Source: Lachnospiraceae bacterium
GTDB lineage: Bacteria > Bacillota > Clostridia > Lachnospirales > Lachnospiraceae
Direction: 5' to 3'
Assembly (NCBI GenBank): GCA_017617545.1
Contig: JAFZVZ010000003.1
Coordinates: 1-48,493 of the forward strand
DNA: 48,493 nt
In this document: piece after piece, positions 43,640-48,493 of the stretch
How the letters are laid out: each line of letters starts with the position of its first letter
Numbering within the stretch: the stretch's first letter is position 1
The notes under the pieces: model-generated
Databases searched by the model: none
Told to the model about the DNA's origin: nothing
Seen by the model: the letters and a program-made list of their open reading frames with translations, nothing else
Position numbers and translations under genes: made by a program

Positions 43640-44140
43640 ATGCGTACAATCATTGATACGAACCAGTTAGAGCTGGAAGACAAGGTTGTCGAGATCAAGC
43701 GTGTCACCAAGGTTGTTAAGGGCGGCCGTACCATGCGTATCAGCGCGTTGGTGGTTGTCGGTGACAAGAAGGGTCATGTAGGCGCAGGCCTCGGTAAGGC
43801 TGCCGAAGTTCCGGAAGCAATCCGCAAGGCTAAGGAAGACGCCATGAAGCACATGATCAACATCGCGATCGATGACAACGGTTCCGTTCCTCACGATTTC
43901 GTAGGTCAGTTCGGCAGCGCTGAGATCCTTCTCAAGAGAGCTTCCGAAGGTACCGGTATCATCGCCGGTGGTCCCGCGCGTATCGTGCTGGAGCTTGCAG
44001 GCTACAAGAATATTCGTACGAAGTCCCTCGGCTCGAACAACAAGCGCAACGTAGTTCTTGCTACGCTTGCAGGTCTCGGCGAGCTGAAGACTCCGGAGCA
44101 GGTTGCTGCACTTCGCGGCATTTCCGTAAGTGATCTGTAG
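43640..44140 (+). CDS. rpsE: Ribosomal protein S5
   Basis: S5 of the 30S subunit (166 residues), involved in decoding accuracy and mRNA unwinding. [22 protein letters not shown] and the GSNNKRNVV loop are intact. Ribosome binding site GAGGAGG. Confidence 0.98.
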   Translation: MRTIIDTNQLELEDKVVEIKRVTKVVKGGRTMRISALVVVGDKKGHVGAGLGKAAEVPEAIRKAKEDAMKHMINIAIDDNGSVPHDFVGQFGSAEILLKRASEGTGIIAGGPARIVLELAGYKNIRTKSLGSNNKRNVVLATLAGLGELKTPEQVAALRGISVSDL

Positions 44141-44151
44141 GAGGTAGCGAA

Positions 44152-44334
44152 ATGGCAGAATTAAAAGTAACATTGGTGAAATCCACCATCGGTGCAATTC
44201 CGAAACATAAGAAAACCGTTGCAGCTCTCGGCCTTCACAAGCTCGGCAGCAGCAACACGCTTCCCGACAACGAGGGAACCAAGGGCATGATCGCTCAGGT
44301 TCGTCATCTTGTCAAAGTTGAAGAGATTCAGTAA
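44152..44334 (+). CDS. rpmD: Ribosomal protein L30
   Basis: L30 of the 50S subunit (60 residues). [19 protein letters not shown] and LGL-x-K-x-G are typical. Ribosome binding site TAGGAGG overlapping the rpsE stop region. Confidence 0.96.
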   Translation: MAELKVTLVKSTIGAIPKHKKTVAALGLHKLGSSNTLPDNEGTKGMIAQVRHLVKVEEIQ

Positions 44335-44350
44335 CAAGGAGGGGCATACG

Positions 44351-44791
44351 ATGAATTTGGCAGAGTTAAGACCGGCCGAAGGTTCCAAGCACAGCGACGC
44401 TTTCCGTCGCGGCCGCGGACACGGCTCGGGTAACGGCAAGACCGCAGGCAAGGGTCACAAGGGCCAGAAGGCTCGTTCCGGAGCTCCGAGAACTGGTTTC
44501 GAAGGTGGTCAGATGCCTTTGTACCGCCGCCTTCCCAAGAGAGGCTTCAAGTGCATCAACACGAAGAACATCGTTGCGATTAACGTTTCGATGCTGAATC
44601 GTTTTGATGACGGCGCAACGGTAACCGTTGAGTCTCTTATGGAGATCGGTCTGGTGAGCAATCCCAGAGACGGCGTTAAGATTCTCGGTAACGGTGAGCT
44701 TACCAAGAAGCTGAATGTTGCAGTTGACGCGTTTAGCGCATCTGCGATCGAGAAGATCACGGCTCTTGGTGGAACTGCTGAGGTGAAGTGA
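44351..44791 (+). CDS. rplO: Ribosomal protein L15
   Basis: L15 of the 50S subunit (146 residues), a late assembly protein. [12 protein letters not shown] is the conserved start, and the glycine-rich [20 protein letters not shown] follows. I chose 44351, which follows AAGGAGGGG. The frame is open upstream into rpmD. Confidence 0.97.
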   Translation: MNLAELRPAEGSKHSDAFRRGRGHGSGNGKTAGKGHKGQKARSGAPRTGFEGGQMPLYRRLPKRGFKCINTKNIVAINVSMLNRFDDGATVTVESLMEIGLVSNPRDGVKILGNGELTKKLNVAVDAFSASAIEKITALGGTAEVK

Positions 44792-44792
44792 A

Positions 44793-46127
44793 ATGTTAAC
44801 AATGTTCATCAACGCATTTAAGGTCAAGGATATCCGCAAAAAGCTGTTCTTCACCTTCTTGTGTTTGATCGTCATTCGGATCGGCTGTATGATCCAGTGC
44901 CCCGGCGTTACGAAAGCGGCGGCGGACTACATGAAGGGTCTCGGCTCGGATCTCGGATTTATCAGCGTGTTGACCGGCGGCTCTCTCGAGCAGCTTTCCA
45001 TCTTCGCGCTGAACGTGTCCCCGTACATCACATCGTCAATTATCATGCAGTTGTTGACGATCGCAATTCCCAGTCTTGCGGAGTTGCAGAAGGACGGAGA
45101 GACCGGACGCAAGAAGATTGCCGAGTACTCCCGTTATCTTACGGTTGTACTTGCCCTGATCGAAGGTACGGCAATCGCCATTGGTTTCAGCAGACAGACC
45201 GGATATCTGGTTGACAACAAGTTTACGACGATCGCGATCATCGTTCTGGCATTTACCGCTGGTTCCGCATTCCTCATGTGGCTCGGTGAGAACATCACGG
45301 AGCGGGGAGTAGGCAACGGTATCTCCATCATCCTGTTGATCAACATCGTTTCGGGTCTCCCGAGATCGTTCGTACAGATTTTCCAGCAGTTTGTATCCGA
45401 CAAGAAGAGCGAGCCCGTGAAGATGATCATCGCGATCATCATCATTGTGGCGATCATCCTGCTTACGCTTGTACTGGTTGTTCTTCTTCAGGATGCAGAG
45501 CGCAAGATCGCTGTTCAGTATTCGAAGAAAATGCAGGGCAGAAGACTGGTTGGCGGCAACTCGTCGTTCATTCCGCTGAAGGTTAACACCGCGGGCGTTA
45601 TCCCGGTTATCTTCGCGGCTTCAATCTTCCAGTTCCCGGCCATCATCAGCAGCTTCTTCGGTGTGCGCGGCAACGCGTCCGGATCTGTATGGCAGAAAAT
45701 CCTGTACGCATGCAACACAGGAAACTGGTTCAATTTCGATTCGATTAAGATGTTTGCGTTCACGATCGGCGCGGTATTGTATGTCGCAATGATCCTGTTC
45801 TTCGCTTACTTCTATACCAGTGTCACCTTCAACCCGATTGAGGTGTCCAACAACATGAAGAAGGACGGCGGCTTTATCCCGGGTATTCGTCCCGGCAAGC
45901 CTACGACCGACTATCTTGTGAAGGTTTTGAACTACATCGTGCTGATCGGTGCGATCGGACTTTCCATCGTCGCACTTATCCCGATCATCTGCGGCGGCGC
46001 GTTCAAGATCAGTCTCGGCTTCGGCGGTACCTCGCTGATCATCGTGGTCGGCGTTATCCTGGAGACGATGAAGCAGATCGAATCGCAGCTGCTGGTACGT
46101 CATTACAAGGGATTCCTGAATGACTGA
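44793..46127 (+). CDS. secY: Protein translocase subunit SecY
   Basis: The 444-residue channel protein of the Sec translocase, with ten transmembrane helices. It exports unfolded proteins and inserts membrane proteins with SecE and SecG. The plug region, the cytoplasmic loop with KMQGRRLVGGNSSFIPLKVN and the FFAYFYTSVTFNP segment are conserved. It begins one base after the rplO stop, and GAGGTGA inside rplO is the ribosome binding site. It is followed by a hairpin before adk. Confidence 0.98.
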   Translation: MLTMFINAFKVKDIRKKLFFTFLCLIVIRIGCMIQCPGVTKAAADYMKGLGSDLGFISVLTGGSLEQLSIFALNVSPYITSSIIMQLLTIAIPSLAELQKDGETGRKKIAEYSRYLTVVLALIEGTAIAIGFSRQTGYLVDNKFTTIAIIVLAFTAGSAFLMWLGENITERGVGNGISIILLINIVSGLPRSFVQIFQQFVSDKKSEPVKMIIAIIIIVAIILLTLVLVVLLQDAERKIAVQYSKKMQGRRLVGGNSSFIPLKVNTAGVIPVIFAASIFQFPAIISSFFGVRGNASGSVWQKILYACNTGNWFNFDSIKMFAFTIGAVLYVAMILFFAYFYTSVTFNPIEVSNNMKKDGGFIPGIRPGKPTTDYLVKVLNYIVLIGAIGLSIVALIPIICGGAFKISLGFGGTSLIIVVGVILETMKQIESQLLVRHYKGFLND

Positions 46128-46142
46128 TAAAACGAAGAGTAC

Positions 46143-46172
46143 GGGCGGGACGAAATCGTTCCGCCCTCTTTC
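46143..46172 (+). terminator. Hairpin between secY and adk
   Basis: GGGCGGGACG (46143-46152) pairs with CGTTCCGCCC (46157-46166) with a central G-T pair, followed by TCTTTCC. The weak T run suggests partial termination, so adk and map may be made less than the ribosomal genes. Confidence 0.55.
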
Positions 46173-46196
46173 CGTGTAACAACGTAGGAGGATGAC

Positions 46197-46838
46197 ATGA
46201 AAATAGTTATGCTGGGAGCGCCGGGGGCCGGCAAGGGCACGCAGGCGAAAATGATTGCCGCTAAATACGGCATCCCTCACATCTCGACGGGCGACATTTT
46301 CCGCGCCAACATCAAGAACGGCACGGAGCTCGGCGAGAAAGCAAAGCAGTATATGGACCAGGGCCTTCTGGTTCCGGACGAGCTGACGCTCGCGTTGATC
46401 ATGGACCGCTTCGCGCAGGATGACTGTGCCAACGGTTATGTGCTTGACGGTTTTCCGCGCACGATCGCGCAGGCTGAGGCTCTGACCGCAAGTCTGAAGG
46501 AGAACAGCGACGCGCTTGATATGGCGATCGACGTCGACGTTCCGGATGAGAACATCATTGAGCGTATGGGCGGCAGAAGAGCGTGCGTTGCATGCGGCGG
46601 CACATTCCACGTGCTGTACAACCCGCCGAGAGTATCCGGCAAATGCGACCTGTGCGGCGGCGAGCTGAGCATCCGCAAGGATGACCTTCCGGAGACCGTA
46701 AAGCGCCGTCTTACGGTGTATCATGAGCAGACGCAGCCGTTGATCGACTACTACACGAACGAGGGCATCCTCCGCACGGTAGACGGCACGAAGGACGTCA
46801 ACGCAGTGTTCGCGGAGATCACCGCGCTGTTTGAGTAA
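46197..46838 (+). CDS. adk: Adenylate kinase
   Basis: This 213-residue enzyme interconverts AMP, ADP and ATP. The P-loop is [10 protein letters not shown], the AMP site has STGDIFRAN, and DGFPRT is conserved. The long LID domain has four cysteines (CVAC and CDLC near 125-150), the zinc-binding form usual in Gram-positive bacteria. Ribosome binding site TAGGAGG. Confidence 0.98.
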   Translation: MKIVMLGAPGAGKGTQAKMIAAKYGIPHISTGDIFRANIKNGTELGEKAKQYMDQGLLVPDELTLALIMDRFAQDDCANGYVLDGFPRTIAQAEALTASLKENSDALDMAIDVDVPDENIIERMGGRRACVACGGTFHVLYNPPRVSGKCDLCGGELSIRKDDLPETVKRRLTVYHEQTQPLIDYYTNEGILRTVDGTKDVNAVFAEITALFE

Positions 46839-46913
46839 GAAGAATATTTAGCCTGAGACTGAAAAGCCTGAGACTGGCGCGTACGAAGTGCGCGTATGGA
46901 AGGAGAGGCCACA

Positions 46914-47666
46914 ATGGCAATTACGATTAAATCGAAAAGTGAAATTGAGAAAATGCGGGAAGCCGGACGGCTGTTGTCCCTCGTCCACGACGAGATGGCA
47001 AAGTACGTGAAGCCCGGTGTCTCCACCATGGAACTGAACCGGATCGGCGAGGATATGATCCGCAGCTTCGGCTGCATTCCGTCGTTTTTGAACTACGACG
47101 GGTATCCGGCATCGATCTGCACGTCGGTCAACGACCGCGTCGTACACGGGATCCCGAACAAGCATGACATCCTCAAGGAGGGCGACATCGTCAGCCTTGA
47201 CGCGGGTCTGATCTACCAGGGATACCACTCGGATGCCGCGCGTACCTGGATGGTCGGCACGGTTTCACCGGAGGTGAAGAAGCTCGTCGAGGTTACGCAG
47301 GAGAGCTTCTTCGTCGGCATTAAGCTGGCGAAGGCAGGCAACCACCTCTACGATATCTCGGCTGCGATCGAGGAGTACGTGAATTCGTACGGATTTACGT
47401 GTGTCCGCGACCTAGTCGGCCACGGTATCGGCACGAGCATGCACGAGGACCCGCAGATCCCGAACTTCCGTCAGCACCGCCGCGGTGTGAAGCTGCAGGC
47501 AGGTATGACGCTCGCGATCGAGCCGATGGTCAACATGGGCGGATGGGAAGTACGCATTCTCGATGATGACTGGACGGTTGTCACGGAGGACGGAAGCTTC
47601 TCGTCCCACTATGAGAACACGATCCTCGTGACCGACGGGGAGCCCGAGATCCTGTCGCTCCGCTGA
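46914..47666 (+). CDS. map: Methionine aminopeptidase, type I
   Basis: This 251-residue metalloenzyme removes the initiator methionine after deformylation. The five metal ligands appear in SLDAGLIYQGYHSDAART, GHGIGTSMHEDP, AIEPMV and SHYENTI. I chose the start at 46914, with AAGGAG upstream, rather than the in-frame ATG at 46896, which overlaps that site. The spacer from adk contains the tandem repeat GCCTGAGACTG (two copies, 46851-46876). It works in the same pathway as the deformylase-like protein at 2819. Confidence 0.96.
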   Translation: MAITIKSKSEIEKMREAGRLLSLVHDEMAKYVKPGVSTMELNRIGEDMIRSFGCIPSFLNYDGYPASICTSVNDRVVHGIPNKHDILKEGDIVSLDAGLIYQGYHSDAARTWMVGTVSPEVKKLVEVTQESFFVGIKLAKAGNHLYDISAAIEEYVNSYGFTCVRDLVGHGIGTSMHEDPQIPNFRQHRRGVKLQAGMTLAIEPMVNMGGWEVRILDDDWTVVTEDGSFSSHYENTILVTDGEPEILSLR

Positions 47667-47749
47667 GTGTGACGGATGCGGAAAATGATGGTTTTCCGGG
47701 GGAAGACGTGTCAGGCTTCGGCCACCGCTGTTTTGCGAAAAGTTTCATA

Positions 47750-47778
47750 TTGTACAGCGGCACAAATCGTGCTATAAT
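47750..47778 (+). promoter_or_regulatory. Promoter of infA
   Basis: TTGTAC (47750-47755), a 17-bp spacer and a perfect TATAAT (47773-47778) with an extended -10 TGC. The short leader has a hairpin CGGACCG/CCGGTCCG. Confidence 0.85.
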
Positions 47779-47832
47779 GACGGCGGACCGAAGACCGGTC
47801 CGAGGTTAGGTTATATTTTACGGAGGAAGTTT

Positions 47833-48051
47833 ATGTCGAAATCGGATGTTCTTGAGATGGAAGGTACCGTGTTGGAGAAGTTGCCGAATGCAATGTTCCA
47901 GGTTCAGCTGGAGAACGGCATGAAGGTGCTCGCCCACATCAGCGGTAAGCTTCGCATGAACTACATCAAGATTGTTCCCGGAGACAAGGTTACGCTTGAG
48001 CTCTCGCCCTACGATCTGACCAAGGGTCGCATCATCTGGAGAGACAAGTAA
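47833..48051 (+). CDS. infA: Translation initiation factor IF-1
   Basis: The 72-residue S1/OB-fold factor binds the 30S A site during initiation. [22 protein letters not shown] and [19 protein letters not shown] are typical. The ribosome binding site is CGGAGG. It has its own promoter and terminator, so it is a single-gene unit inside the ribosomal cluster. Confidence 0.98.
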   Translation: MSKSDVLEMEGTVLEKLPNAMFQVQLENGMKVLAHISGKLRMNYIKIVPGDKVTLELSPYDLTKGRIIWRDK

Positions 48052-48074
48052 GTTACACAAGAACAAATTGCGGG

Positions 48075-48103
48075 AGCCTCCCCTTCGCGGGGAGGCTTTC
48101 TTC
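48075..48103 (+). terminator. Terminator after infA
   Basis: AGCCTCCCC (48075-48083) pairs with GGGGAGGCT (48089-48097), followed by TTCTTC. Confidence 0.8.
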
Positions 48104-48242
48104 GTCCCGGAGGGAGGCGGAACATGCCGTTTTTCCGCGGGGAAACTGGCTCATTTTCCGATAACGGGGGAACAAGAGAAGAGTTTTGGTAAAAAGAATC
48201 AAAAAAGACCGAAAAAACCTTGAAAATTCGGAAAATTGAGGG

Positions 48243-48270
48243 TTGCATTTTACACTAAGCATGCTATAAT
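48243..48270 (+). promoter_or_regulatory. Promoter of rpmJ
   Basis: TTGCAT (48243-48248), a 16-bp spacer and a perfect TATAAT (48265-48270) with an extended -10 TGC. Confidence 0.8.
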
Positions 48271-48306
48271 GTTAAACGGACTTTTTTCGAAGAAAGGAGT
48301 GAAACC

Positions 48307-48420
48307 ATGAAAGTAAGATCTTCAGTAAAGCCCATTTGCGAGAAATGCAAAGTCATCAAAAGAAAAGGGAACATCATGATCATTTGTGAGAACCCGAAGC
48401 ACAAACAGAGACAAGGCTGA
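48307..48420 (+). CDS. rpmJ: Ribosomal protein L36, zinc type
   Basis: The 37-residue L36 of the 50S subunit. The zinc site is C-x2-C (CEKC), then C and H in [11 protein letters not shown]. The start follows AAAGGAG. It is too short to stand out in ORF scans. It probably leads the next part of the cluster (rpsM onward), which lies outside the window. Confidence 0.97.
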   Translation: MKVRSSVKPICEKCKVIKRKGNIMIICENPKHKQRQG

Positions 48421-48424
48421 TAAT

Positions 48425-48467
48425 CAACAATACTTGATTCGTTTTTTGTGAGTATTGTTGCTACTCA
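48425..48467 (+). other. Two mutually exclusive hairpins after rpmJ
   Basis: CAACAATACT (48425-48434) pairs perfectly with AGTATTGTTG (48451-48460). TGAGTA (48449-48454) can instead pair with TACTCA (48462-48467). The two stems share AGTA, so only one can form. The position suggests a switch upstream of the next ribosomal gene. Confidence 0.5.
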
Positions 48468-48493
48468 TAAAGAAACAGCACTTGCTTTTTGTG

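Noticed and set aside
47667-47832. A KOW-domain gene between map and infA, often present in Clostridia
   Set aside because: The 166-base gap has no open frame of suitable length. It holds a CGGAAAATG motif and the infA promoter.

Overview
The window looks like a chromosomal segment of a Clostridia-class Firmicute, most likely a Lachnospiraceae-type gut anaerobe. The evidence is the gene order tig-clpP-clpX-lon-engB next to a DUF4364 regulator, a complete S10-spc ribosomal cluster with the zinc-type S14 and L36, strong AAGGAGG ribosome binding sites, sigma-A type promoters, and tRNA genes that do not encode CCA. Base composition is mid-50s %G+C by eye, which is high for that family. I see no phage, insertion sequence or CRISPR array.

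Layout. 1-1500: six tRNA genes (Asn, Glu, Thr, a CAT tRNA, Asp, Leu) and the manganese exporter mntP. 1552-7560: housekeeping genes (peptidase T, a divergent peptide deformylase, a repeat lipoprotein, tRNA-Arg, a THUMP rRNA methyltransferase, an XTP/dITP pyrophosphatase and a YfcE-type phosphodiesterase). 7700-9300: a reverse-strand membrane protein and five tRNA genes (Pro, Gly, Arg, His, Gln). 9555-12885: an SPFH / zinc-ribbon membrane / TPM trio like ydjI, ydjG and ydjH of Bacillus subtilis. Its usual partner, PspA, is encoded 20 kb away at 32444-33151. 13010-19335: tRNA-Leu diverges from citrate synthase, which is followed by three tightly spaced membrane-signalling genes. These are a membrane protein with two Rossmann/TrkA-like regions and a RyR domain, a TIR-TM-LRR protein, and a TIR-like-TM-LRR-beta-repeat protein. 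This trio is the best candidate for an undescribed system.

19420-25258: a cytoplasmic GH51 arabinofuranosidase with a small cysteine-rich partner, a DJ-1/PfpI protein, and a large GGDEF-EAL protein whose catalytic motifs all look degenerate. 25420-31832: trigger factor, ClpP, ClpX, Lon and EngB form the protein-folding and proteolysis block. 31801-35038: DUF4364, PspA, a SAM methyltransferase and an unknown anchored protein. 35216-48420: the ribosomal cluster rpsJ to secY, adk, map, infA and rpmJ. It starts with a strong promoter and a leader of about 190 nt that ends in an intrinsic terminator, so attenuation is likely.

A 9-base motif, CATTTTCCG or its complement, occurs at least 18 times in the window, mostly in gene-free spacers, and is not explained by any annotated feature.
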